Origin: JBFONV01 sp040779335
Lineage (GTDB): Bacteria > Pseudomonadota > Gammaproteobacteria > Enterobacterales > Alteromonadaceae
Assembly: GCA_040779335.1 (NCBI GenBank)
Contig: JBFONV010000001.1
Span: 310,001-374,000, forward strand
DNA length: 64,000 nt
Direction: 5' to 3'
Shown: piece after piece, positions 16,888-25,108 of the stretch
How the letters are laid out: each line of letters begins with the position of its first letter
Numbering within the stretch: the first letter of the stretch is position 1
Translations under genes and position numbers: made by a program
Notes under the pieces: generated by a model
Seen by the model: only the letters and a program-made list of their open reading frames with translations
The model's database searches: none
Told to the model about the DNA's origin: nothing

Positions 16888-17850
16888 TTGTTTTTTGAAG
16901 GTTCAGAAAAAAAAGCTGAGGTGATCATTAACGATCGCCAACTATCTTTGCTTGACGATGTTAACGACGAATTTTGGGCGCGACTGGTAAGCGCCAGCAA
17001 TGCTCGTATTCTTTCCTGTATTAAGAATGAGAGCTGCAAAGCGTATTTATTATCGGAGTCTAGCTTATTTGTTTGGCATGATCGTTTCTTGATATTAACC
17101 TGCGGTGTTACTCAATTAGTGAATTCTATTGAGTTTTTTATCCATGAGCTCGGGATCAATAAAATAGAACAAGTAACCTATCAACGTAAAAATGAATATT
17201 TCTCTCATGCACAGCCCAGTTGTTTTGGTGATGACGCTAAACGTCTAGCTAAATATGTCTCGGGTAAGGCCTATCGATTTGGTCCGATGGATAGTCACCA
17301 TAATTATCTATTTCATCAAGACAATCATTTTCGGGCGGATATTAATGCTAAAAGTTATCAACTGCTGGCATATCAAATCAGTCGTCAAGCGTCGGCCTTG
17401 CTAACCACGAAAAACCTTGCTGTAGAACGCATTAGAGACTTCTTTTGTCTCGATGAAATATTGGCGGGGTTCACTATTGATGATTTTGTATTTCAACCTT
17501 TTGGCTATTCACTTAATGCCATTTTTGAGGATCAATACTTAACGATACACGTGACGCCGCAAGCCGACAGTAGTTATGTGAGCTTTGAAGCGAATTTTGA
17601 TTTGATCACCCTTGCCACGAAAATTTTGGCTATTTTGCAGCCAGCCTCATTTGATTTATTGAGCTTTAATGAATTAAGCTTTGCCGAAAAAGTGGTCGAT
17701 TCGGTGCCCCAAGATTACATCAGTAAGTCATTGGTGAGTGAAAAATTAAGTAATGGTTATCAGGTACATTTTGCTAATTTCATTCGAGAGCAGGTGGCCT
17801 ATACACGACCAATCTTCTTAGATATTGCTGAAGAAAATCATACCTTGTAA
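16888..17850 (+). CDS. speD: S-adenosylmethionine decarboxylase, eukaryotic type
   Basis: This 320-residue proenzyme makes decarboxylated SAM for polyamine synthesis. It is of the eukaryotic class, not the short bacterial SpeD. FFEGSEKKAEV at the N-terminus matches the conserved FFEGTEK segment; LSESSLFVW contains the self-cleavage site (Glu57-Ser58, Ser becoming pyruvoyl). TCGVT supplies Cys72, exactly 14 residues after the pyruvoyl Ser as Cys82 follows Ser68 in human. FGYSLNA and TIHVTP hold the processing Ser and His, and SYVSFEANF closes the fold. TTG 16888 is the preferred start: AAAGGA precedes it and it gives the usual family N-terminus; a TTG at 16828 would add 20 residues. No spermidine synthase is adjacent. 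Confidence 0.85.
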   Translation: MFFEGSEKKAEVIINDRQLSLLDDVNDEFWARLVSASNARILSCIKNESCKAYLLSESSLFVWHDRFLILTCGVTQLVNSIEFFIHELGINKIEQVTYQRKNEYFSHAQPSCFGDDAKRLAKYVSGKAYRFGPMDSHHNYLFHQDNHFRADINAKSYQLLAYQISRQASALLTTKNLAVERIRDFFCLDEILAGFTIDDFVFQPFGYSLNAIFEDQYLTIHVTPQADSSYVSFEANFDLITLATKILAILQPASFDLLSFNELSFAEKVVDSVPQDYISKSLVSEKLSNGYQVHFANFIREQVAYTRPIFLDIAEENHTL

Positions 17851-17878
17851 GTGCTTACTATAAGTTGGTGATATAAAT

Positions 17879-17906
17879 AATAAGCTATCAGGGCGATAGC
17901 TTATTT
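17879..17906. terminator. bidirectional terminator between speD and the M24 gene
   Basis: Arms AATAAGCTATC (17879-17889) and GATAGCTTATT (17895-17905) pair perfectly over 11 bases with a 5-base loop; A/T-rich flanks serve both converging genes. Confidence 0.8.
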
Positions 17907-17926
17907 AAAACCTGTTAACGCGTTAT

Positions 17927-19231
17927 TTATACTGTGCCTAAAGTGCCAATAGGGTTGTCTAAGTCACTGGGCGGCACAGTAAACCACTGCGGTCCTTGCG
18001 CGGTCATATAAATACAATCTTCCAAGCGCACACCAAACTCGCCTTGAATATAAATCCCGGGTTCATTAGAAAAACACATACCCGGTTTTAACAGTTCGGT
18101 TTCACCATGAACAAAATTAACACTTTCATGGCCTTGCATGCCAATGCCATGACCTGTTCGGTGTGAAAGTCCTGGTAGTTTGTAACCTGGTCCAAAACCT
18201 TTGCTTTGATAAAATTTTCTGACGGCATCATCTACTTTGCCCGCTTGCGTACCTATTTGGGCGTGTTCAAACGCTATTTGTTGACCTTGTCTAACGGTTT
18301 GCCATATTTCTCGTTGTCGCTTGTTAGCCTCGCCAAATACAAAGGTGCGACTGATGTCCGATTGATAGCCATGCACGCTGCAACCACAATCCATTAATAC
18401 TATTGAACCTTCGGTTAATGTTTGTTGCTGTTTGGTGCCATGAGGATAGGCACTTGCTTGGTTAAATAGCGCCATATTCCATATACCACTACCACCGAGT
18501 TGGCTTTGGGCTTTCTGCATTAAGCCTTTTACGTCTTGTTGACTCATGCCCACTTCAAGTTTTGACCACACATGGGCGTAAGCCGTTAATGTGATCTCAT
18601 TGGCTTTGTGCATTAATTGTAATTCATGGGCGCTTTTATACATGCGACAACCACGGGTAACGGGTTCAGCGCTAACATGTTGCATGTTGGGTAGGCTTGC
18701 CATTACGCCGCTCATCGCAAAATAGCGTACTGAATTTTCAAAGGCTATTTTGCCTTTATTTAATCCTGAAGCGGTGAGTATTTGTTTGATTTGTTCGAAA
18801 GGGCTTTCATGCTCTTGCCACACGCGAATGTCATCACCAACAGCGAACGATTCGCGTATGCTAGGTTTTTCAAAAAACGGACAAACAACCGCAACTTTCC
18901 CTTCTCTTGGGATCACCAAAGCGGTGAGTCTTTCGCTGCGCCACCATTGTACGCCAGAAAAGTAATCCATGGCCGCACCCGGCTCTAAAATCATCGCGGC
19001 GATATCGAGTTGCTTCATCAATTTTTGAGCGCGGCCAATGCGAGCGAGTCGCTCTTGCGGCGTAATGGCTGATACAGATGCGGTAATGGCTTTTAATGAG
19101 GTATTATTTGTCGTCGCGTCAGGCTTTGACGACATTGCCATGGCTTTTGTTGTGAGTGCTTGGCTGGCGAGCGACAAGGTTGCGATGCCTGCGCCACTGG
19201 CTTTTAAAAAGCTTCTTTTGCTTATATTCAT
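17927..19231 (-). CDS. exported M24-family Xaa-Pro peptidase
   Basis: This 434-residue protein begins with a Tat-like leader (MNISKRSFLKASG, then a hydrophobic stretch to about 35). The first twin position is Lys rather than Arg, so export by Tat is likely but not certain. The body is a creatinase/prolidase-like M24 enzyme: MDCGCSVHGYQSDISRTF carries the two metal Asp residues, HRTGHGIGMQGHE the His, and SNEPGIY with VRLED the two Glu. It should cleave Xaa-Pro bonds or a related substrate using two metals. Start 19231 gives the leader and has GGGAA upstream. It lies 92 bases after frdB and could be partly co-transcribed. Confidence 0.82.
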   Translation of the reverse strand: MNISKRSFLKASGAGIATLSLASQALTTKAMAMSSKPDATTNNTSLKAITASVSAITPQERLARIGRAQKLMKQLDIAAMILEPGAAMDYFSGVQWWRSERLTALVIPREGKVAVVCPFFEKPSIRESFAVGDDIRVWQEHESPFEQIKQILTASGLNKGKIAFENSVRYFAMSGVMASLPNMQHVSAEPVTRGCRMYKSAHELQLMHKANEITLTAYAHVWSKLEVGMSQQDVKGLMQKAQSQLGGSGIWNMALFNQASAYPHGTKQQQTLTEGSIVLMDCGCSVHGYQSDISRTFVFGEANKRQREIWQTVRQGQQIAFEHAQIGTQAGKVDDAVRKFYQSKGFGPGYKLPGLSHRTGHGIGMQGHESVNFVHGETELLKPGMCFSNEPGIYIQGEFGVRLEDCIYMTAQGPQWFTVPPSDLDNPIGTLGTV

Positions 19232-19323
19232 TCTTATGGTTCCCGATGCCATTTACATAGCATTATTATGCGGTTTTTTATGCAATGTTAGACCAAACAT
19301 AAGTGCGCGCAAATAACTTTACG

Positions 19324-20046
19324 TTAAACGCTCAGCATTTTACGACGTAAATATGCAATTTGAGTTTGATGAGGTAACTCTTTTGGGCAATTGTCCTGAC
19401 AGCCGAGCAACGTCATGCAGCCAAACACGCCGTCTTCGTTCCCTAACACATGGTAATAATCGGATGCGCTACGTGTGTCTCTTGGGTCTAGGTCAAAACG
19501 GGCCAATTTCATAAAGCCCACCGCGCCGAGAAAGTTATCCTTCATTGCCTTGGTCGCGCAGGCGGCGACACAACAGCCACATTCGATACAACGATCTAAT
19601 TCATAAATGGCTTCGGCAAGCTCGGGTTCCATTTTTTGTTCAAGAGCATCAATGGATACTTCATCGGGTGATTGATGCAGCCAGTTCTCGATACGCTCAG
19701 ATAATTGGCGCATAAAACTTCCTGTATCTACTGACAAATCCCCGATCAATTTAAATGCTGGCAGTGGATGTAAGGTGATCACGCCACTGGCAAAGTTTTT
19801 GGTCAAGGTTCGACAACCTAGCGTGGGTTTGCCATTAATGACCATAGCGCAACTGCCGCAAATGCCCGCACGGCAGACAAAATCAAACTTTAGATCTGGC
19901 GCTTGTTGTTCGCGTATTTGATTTAGCGCGATAAAAATGGTCATACCATCGGTTTCCGTCAAGGTATAGCTGACCATTTTTGGGGTATCGTCGATTAGCT
20001 GCGGATCGTAGCGAAAAATATGAAAAGTGAGTTGCCGTCCGGTCAT
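19324..20046 (-). CDS. frdB: fumarate reductase iron-sulfur subunit
   Basis: This 240-residue electron-transfer subunit has three cluster motifs: CRAGICGSCAM with a later Cys in PTLGC for [2Fe-2S], CIECGCCVAAC for [4Fe-4S], and CMTLLGCQDNCP for the [3Fe-4S] site. It passes electrons between the haem subunit FrdC and the flavoprotein FrdA at the inner face of the cytoplasmic membrane. It overlaps frdA by 4 bases (ATGA). Subunit order C-A-B and the FrdC features point to the epsilonproteobacterial (Wolinella) class. A succinate dehydrogenase role cannot be excluded by this subunit alone. Confidence 0.9.
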   Translation of the reverse strand: MTGRQLTFHIFRYDPQLIDDTPKMVSYTLTETDGMTIFIALNQIREQQAPDLKFDFVCRAGICGSCAMVINGKPTLGCRTLTKNFASGVITLHPLPAFKLIGDLSVDTGSFMRQLSERIENWLHQSPDEVSIDALEQKMEPELAEAIYELDRCIECGCCVAACATKAMKDNFLGAVGFMKLARFDLDPRDTRSASDYYHVLGNEDGVFGCMTLLGCQDNCPKELPHQTQIAYLRRKMLSV

Positions 20047-22004
20047 GCTTCATTTACCCCTGTACGTTGGTTGTTATTACGATATTTTTCAGGCAGATCA
20101 AATGGCATCAACAGCGCTTGTAATTCAAAGCGATCGAGTTCGCCGTGCTCAGCGATAATTTGTGCAATTTGTTGTTGTCGTTTTACGCTGTCTGGGTGTT
20201 CGATAATGGCGCTATTACCATAACCGCGACTACCCGGTGGTAGCTCCATTGACATAATATCAAGTGCTTCATAACTCAGCGTGAGTTCATCATTGTGCCA
20301 GTGATAAAGCGACCGTTTTAGCCATTCTTGATCATTACGTTGCGGATAATCTTCCCGACTATGAGCGCCGCGACTTTCTTTTCTGTTTAATGCGCCTTGC
20401 GTCACGCAAATGGCCAGTTTTAACATTTTGCCGACGCGCAGTGCATCTTCCAATTCTGGATTGGCATGTAGCGCTTTGTTATTGATAAAAAGCGTTTTGC
20501 TTTGCTGATACAGTGCTTGGAGTTCTTCGAGTGCTTCGCTAAGCGGTTGCTCACTGCGAAAAATACCTACTTTTTCGCTCATTATTTGCTGCATACGCTT
20601 AATTATTTTACCCGCATGGTTACCAGCACTTGCACTGACAATTTTTTGTATCGCATCAACCTCTTGCTGATAAAAATGTTTGACCGTAGCGGTACTCAAT
20701 TGCACTTCTGTTTGCTGACAATGTGAGACCACACTTTCACCAACAATCATGCCTGCGACGACGGTTTCCGCAACTGAATTCCCCCCGAGTCGATTAAACC
20801 CATGTAAGTCCCAACAGGCGGCTTCACCTAGTGAAAACAACCCTGTTAGACCAACACTTTCACCAAATTCGTTAGTACGAATACCCCCCATCGAATAATG
20901 TTGCGTGGGTCGCACGGGAATAAAATCTACTGCGGGATCTATCCCTAAAAAGTAGTGACAGATATCTTTAACTTCACGTAAGTTTTTTTCGATGTGCGCA
21001 CGGCCTAAAATGGTAATGTCTAACCACAAGTGGTCGCCATAAGGTGAAGGAACCCCTTTGCCCGAGCGTATGTGCTCAGTCATGCGCCGCGATACCACGT
21101 CACGAGAGGCAAGTTCGGCTTTTTCGGGTTCATAATCTGGCATAAAACGATAACCATCAACGTCACGCAATACACCACCGTCACCACGACAACCTTCGGT
21201 TGTTAAAATACCTGCTGGTACTATGGCGGTTGGATGAAACTGAATGGCTTCCATATTTGCCAATGGTGTTTGTCCGGTTTCAAGTGCTAATGCCGCGCCT
21301 TCACCATTACAAATAATGGCATTGGTAGATATTTCATAGATACGGCCATAGCCCCCTGTTGCGATAGTGGTGGCTTTAGCAACAATGGCATAAATTTCAC
21401 CATTGACCATGTCGCGAACAATGGCGCCATAACAGCGCCCATGCTCATGAATAAGTGCAATAGCCTGTTGTCGCTCTAGTACTGGAACACCAAGGGATAT
21501 GGCTTTGTTGTCCATGGCGTAGAGCATACTGTGACCAGTACCGTCTGAGGTATAACAGGTGCGCCATTTTTCTGTGCCACCAAAATCACGAGCAGTGATC
21601 AAGCCGTGGTCGGCCTCACTTTCATTAATGGTTTCTTTTTTCGCATTGACGATCACTTGATGTTCGCCTTGCTTAACTCTGTTCCAAGGCACTCCCCAAA
21701 GTGCTAATTCACGCACTGCTTTGGGCGCAACATGACAAAACTTGCGGGCAACTGTTTGATCGCAACCCCAATCGGAGCCGCGTACTGTGTCTTGAAAATG
21801 CACATCTTCATTGTCATCTTTGCTTTTTGTCGATGACGCCAAACTCGCTTGCATGCCACCTTGGGCGGCGGCAGAGTGTGAACGTTTCGCTGGAATAAGT
21901 GACAATACTAAGGTATCAAGTCCTGCTTCTTTACTGGCAATGGCAACGCGTAAGCCTGCTAAACCTGCGCCAATGACTAAACTGTCGGTGTATTCAATTC
22001 TCAT
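20043..22004 (-). CDS. frdA: fumarate reductase flavoprotein subunit
   Basis: This 653-residue catalytic subunit has the Rossmann dinucleotide-binding site at the N-terminus (VIGAGLAGLRVAI). HSAAAQGGMQASL at residues 43-55 places His43 exactly where the Wolinella enzyme binds FAD covalently. Further motifs are QFHPTAI, a central GGIRTNEFGES segment, and active-site region FNRLGGNSVAE. It reduces fumarate to succinate in anaerobic respiration (or the reverse). It overlaps both frdC and frdB by 4 bases, so the three are translationally coupled. Confidence 0.9.
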   Translation of the reverse strand: MRIEYTDSLVIGAGLAGLRVAIASKEAGLDTLVLSLIPAKRSHSAAAQGGMQASLASSTKSKDDNEDVHFQDTVRGSDWGCDQTVARKFCHVAPKAVRELALWGVPWNRVKQGEHQVIVNAKKETINESEADHGLITARDFGGTEKWRTCYTSDGTGHSMLYAMDNKAISLGVPVLERQQAIALIHEHGRCYGAIVRDMVNGEIYAIVAKATTIATGGYGRIYEISTNAIICNGEGAALALETGQTPLANMEAIQFHPTAIVPAGILTTEGCRGDGGVLRDVDGYRFMPDYEPEKAELASRDVVSRRMTEHIRSGKGVPSPYGDHLWLDITILGRAHIEKNLREVKDICHYFLGIDPAVDFIPVRPTQHYSMGGIRTNEFGESVGLTGLFSLGEAACWDLHGFNRLGGNSVAETVVAGMIVGESVVSHCQQTEVQLSTATVKHFYQQEVDAIQKIVSASAGNHAGKIIKRMQQIMSEKVGIFRSEQPLSEALEELQALYQQSKTLFINNKALHANPELEDALRVGKMLKLAICVTQGALNRKESRGAHSREDYPQRNDQEWLKRSLYHWHNDELTLSYEALDIMSMELPPGSRGYGNSAIIEHPDSVKRQQQIAQIIAEHGELDRFELQALLMPFDLPEKYRNNNQRTGVNEA

Positions 22005-22678
22005 GAGTGTTGCACTCCGATGGTGTAGTAAGTATAGAGTGTCAGTAGGCCAATAAGGATAAAGGTGACGGAGATAAACTGCTTAATGCGTATTAGGGTT
22101 TGACGTCGTTTGTTAACATCTTTGCCGATAAACCAACCCCATTTTAGGCAGAGTCGATATAAACCGATAGCCGCGTGTAATTCGGCAACAATGAGTAATG
22201 GCAGGTATAGCATCCAAAAGCCATCACCAGCAATACGTATAGAGGACGTAATGGGGCCGATAGTGTCAGGTTGAGAGAACATCACAAAAATGTGTGCTGG
22301 TACTAAAAACATAATGGCAACACCGCTAACGGCTTGAATGCGCCAATTTTTAGTATCGTCATGTGGGATCAAGTTTAACTGTTTTTGCAGTTGTTTTTGC
22401 TGTTGCCAATTTGAGGGTAGTTTGCGCATTGCCAGCACTGCGTGGATCACTAAAAGTATAAAAATAACCAATGCAATAATAGAGACTATTATTGGGTACC
22501 CTTCACCAGTATCGCTAAGAAAGGAAGCTTCCATGGTACTGGCGATAAACGCCATGGCATCTTGGCTGATGATGATACTCGACACCAAAATTAAATGTAC
22601 CCACAGAAATAATCCGAGCAGTAAACCACTGACGCTTTGCCATAAATCGAGCTGAGCTTGTGTTCTCATTGCAACCAT
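22001..22678 (-). CDS. frdC: fumarate reductase dihaem cytochrome b subunit (Wolinella type)
   Basis: This 225-residue membrane anchor has five hydrophobic helices. Four His residues at 28, 79, 129 and 168 have spacing 51/50/39, almost identical to the haem ligands His44/93/143/182 of Wolinella succinogenes FrdC (49/50/39). Glu50 lies 22 residues after the first His as Glu66 does there, and Glu166 stands two before the last His as Glu180 does. The segment AMRKLP and the tail helix also match. It should oxidise menaquinol. An FNR-like box lies about 60 bases upstream, supporting anaerobic induction. Confidence 0.88.
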   Translation of the reverse strand: MVAMRTQAQLDLWQSVSGLLLGLFLWVHLILVSSIIISQDAMAFIASTMEASFLSDTGEGYPIIVSIIALVIFILLVIHAVLAMRKLPSNWQQQKQLQKQLNLIPHDDTKNWRIQAVSGVAIMFLVPAHIFVMFSQPDTIGPITSSIRIAGDGFWMLYLPLLIVAELHAAIGLYRLCLKWGWFIGKDVNKRRQTLIRIKQFISVTFILIGLLTLYTYYTIGVQHS

Positions 22679-22709
22679 AGCCTATTATTTTTTATCCATA
22701 TAAGTATTC

Positions 22710-22750
22710 ACTATAGAACAGTGAACTTAAATGTCTATGATGCAAATCAA
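22710..22750 (-). promoter_or_regulatory. FNR-type promoter of frdCAB
   Basis: On the minus strand TTGATTTGCATCAT (22737-22750) matches the FNR consensus TTGAT-N4-ATCAA at nine of ten defined positions. A -10-like TATAGT lies at 22710-22715. If transcription starts near 22703 the box centres at about -41, the position of a class II FNR activator site. This fits oxygen-repressed, anaerobically induced fumarate respiration. Confidence 0.65.
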
Positions 22751-22920
22751 GTAGTTATCGGGATTTTCACTACAGCCTATATTCTATGATTTTATCTATG
22801 GTTGTTGAGGTCCGCCAATAGGCTATTTGGAGTCGTGAAATACTTTATAAATCAAGCTAGTATTTTGGTTTTGCGCGAGAAAAATTTCCATTATATTAAT
22901 AACTGGAAAATTGAGTGATA

Positions 22921-22958
22921 AACGAGAACTCTCTATCAAGTGTTATAGAGAGTTTCGT
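22921..22958 (-). terminator. hairpin after the TPR-sulfotransferase gene
   Basis: Arms AACTCTCTAT (22927-22936) and ATAGAGAGTT (22945-22954) pair perfectly, extended outward by AACGA/TCGTT with a bulge. The T-run beyond it on the minus strand is weak, so efficiency is uncertain. Confidence 0.6.
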
Positions 22959-22962
22959 TATT

Positions 22963-24966
22963 TTAGCCACCATTAACATTGAGTACCTTTTTTAGCGGTG
23001 CTAAATGTTGAGCAAAATGTTGCCACTGTTCGGTAGCACTTTTATAAATAGGCTGGCGGACTTGTTCAGAACTTGGTGTTTTAATATTACGTTTAGTTTT
23101 ATGAAAATCGACACAAGATTGTTCGAACTCTAGGCCACAAAAATCAAGCATTTTTCGCACTTGACTCTCTAAATCATCAACAACATCTTCATGGTTAACA
23201 GTTAATACGAAATCGGGTAGCACTTTATGCCAATGGTCCATCAATTTTAGGTATGCGTTGTAATATCGACCAAGGTCATCAAGGCTGTAGCTAAATTCTT
23301 GTCCCTCTGCAAATAGCTGTTTGAAACCACTGAAACAACAAGCCATTGGAGAACGTCTGGCATCAATAATTTTGGCGTTGGGTAGTATGAGTCGAATCAA
23401 ACCTATGTGTAGAAAGTTGTTGGGCATTTTATCGATAAAAAACGGTGCTTGCTCTCTATAAACGCGAGTTTCATCAATAAATTGCTGACCAAAGCGTTTA
23501 AAGTAATCAGGATTTATATCACTTAAGTTTTTCGGATACTGACTTTCTTGATGACTTTGACGGTTGTTACGGCCTCTTAGTCGCGCAGCCAACCCTAAAA
23601 TATTGTGTAATTCCATGGTGCCATCAACTTGGCTATGTGAGGCAAGTATTTGCTCAAGTAGGGTAGAACCTGCACGAGGCAAACCAACAATAAAAATAGG
23701 ATCTGTGGCGCTATGCCCTAACAGCCCACGTTGTGAAAATAACTCTGGGGTACAGTATTTTATTTGCTCTTCGACTTGTTGTTCTATTTTGTTTATGTCG
23801 AAACCATTGTGAGCATGCTGTAGTTCGTTTCCTTGTTGGTAAGCGCGAAACGCTCGGTCGTACTCTTGTCTATCTTCAAACGCTTTACCTGTGGCAAAAT
23901 GCAGTTGAATCATGTCGGTTAACGCCAAGTTTTCATTGGCGATCTGTGCTTGCATTTGGGTGATTTCGGCATCGCTGAAGCGGTAGGTTTTGGTGTTGGC
24001 TAGGCTCCAAAAAGCATCACCAAAACTCGGACTCAATTGGTAAGCCCTTTGGTATGCTAGAACGGCTTGGCTTATATCACCTTTAGCCTTTAGTGCGTGT
24101 CCTAATTGCAAATGAAAGCCGGCAATTTTATCGTCTTGTTCGATAGCATGTAAAAATAGTGGCAGTGCTTTTTCGATTTGCCCTAACCCCGTTAAGACGT
24201 TTGCTTTAGCCACGATAAAACTAAGATTATCGGGTTGTTCAACTAATAATTGTTCAACTTGCAGTAGTGCTAATTTGTATTTACCTAAACGTATCAATAA
24301 ATTGAGATACTGAGTGCGTGCATAAATATGACTTGGCGCTAATTCTAGCGCGCTGGCGAGTAAAAACTCTGCGTCATCATAAATTTTTAGCTCAACACCT
24401 ATTTCGGCAAGTAAACACATACCATCAACATTGCGCTTATTGCTTTGTAAGAATTGTCGGCAAATTTGCTCTGCTTTTAACAACTTTTTTTCGTGCATTA
24501 ATTCGGTAACCGCAAGCAAAGCAGGGGGAAGCTGTTTAAGTTTAGCCAACTGATTGGCGGCTTTTTGTATGTTTTCTTGCTGCTGCTCTACTCGATTAAG
24601 TTCAATGAGTTCTTGCCAACTAGCCACTAAACTAGGATTGAGTTTTACTGCTTTTTCAAACGATGCTTTAGCTTGTTCAGGCTTGTTTAACGCAAGGTAG
24701 ATATAGCCTTGCTCTTGATTAGCACGACTGTGTGTATTATCAAGTTTGAGTAATGCATTAATGCTGGTTAGCGCTTGGGTAAATGCTTTTGTATAGCGTT
24801 GAGCAACGGCGATTAAATACCATAATTCAATTTTATGTTGTTTCACACTAGCCAGTTCTTGCAGCTGATGCGCTTTTTTTATTGCGTCATTAAATTGTGC
24901 ACTTTGGATCAGCTGTTGGATCGATTGTAACTGGCTCTCTATTTGGGGGGAAGTTGCTCTATCCAA
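22963..24966 (-). CDS. TPR-sulfotransferase
   Basis: In this 667-residue protein, residues 1-370 are a run of tetratricopeptide repeats (for example GYIYLALNKPEQAKASFEKAVKLNP near 105-130). The C-terminal 270 residues form a sulfotransferase domain with PIFIVGLPRAGSTLLEQIL (5'-phosphosulfate loop) and AKIIDARRSPMACCFSGFK (3'-phosphate site). It resembles protein-tyrosine or carbohydrate sulfotransferases; the acceptor is unknown. The start is TTG with GGAG 8 bases upstream; no in-frame ATG lies nearby. It is a paralogue of the truncated gene at the left edge, which suggests the host modifies several acceptors. Confidence 0.85.
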   Translation of the reverse strand: MDRATSPQIESQLQSIQQLIQSAQFNDAIKKAHQLQELASVKQHKIELWYLIAVAQRYTKAFTQALTSINALLKLDNTHSRANQEQGYIYLALNKPEQAKASFEKAVKLNPSLVASWQELIELNRVEQQQENIQKAANQLAKLKQLPPALLAVTELMHEKKLLKAEQICRQFLQSNKRNVDGMCLLAEIGVELKIYDDAEFLLASALELAPSHIYARTQYLNLLIRLGKYKLALLQVEQLLVEQPDNLSFIVAKANVLTGLGQIEKALPLFLHAIEQDDKIAGFHLQLGHALKAKGDISQAVLAYQRAYQLSPSFGDAFWSLANTKTYRFSDAEITQMQAQIANENLALTDMIQLHFATGKAFEDRQEYDRAFRAYQQGNELQHAHNGFDINKIEQQVEEQIKYCTPELFSQRGLLGHSATDPIFIVGLPRAGSTLLEQILASHSQVDGTMELHNILGLAARLRGRNNRQSHQESQYPKNLSDINPDYFKRFGQQFIDETRVYREQAPFFIDKMPNNFLHIGLIRLILPNAKIIDARRSPMACCFSGFKQLFAEGQEFSYSLDDLGRYYNAYLKLMDHWHKVLPDFVLTVNHEDVVDDLESQVRKMLDFCGLEFEQSCVDFHKTKRNIKTPSSEQVRQPIYKSATEQWQHFAQHLAPLKKVLNVNGG

Positions 24967-25049
24967 CGACTGGGCTCCATAAGTAGTTGATACTGTTTCT
25001 TATACATGTTGGTATAAGGAAAGATTTACGATTATTTACTCTATCAAGT

Positions 25050-25085
25050 AAAAGCCGCTTGATACAAATATCAAACGGCTTTTTT
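25050..25085. terminator. terminator between the TonB receptor and TPR-sulfotransferase genes
   Basis: AAAAGCCG (25050-25057) pairs with CGGCTTTT (25076-25083), extended by TTGATA/TATCAA around a short CAAA loop. It lies just after the receptor stop on the minus strand; the T-run is longer on the plus strand, and a four-T run ends the minus reading. Confidence 0.75.
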
Positions 25086-25108
25086 ACGCTTTAATGATTC
25101 ATTAAGAC

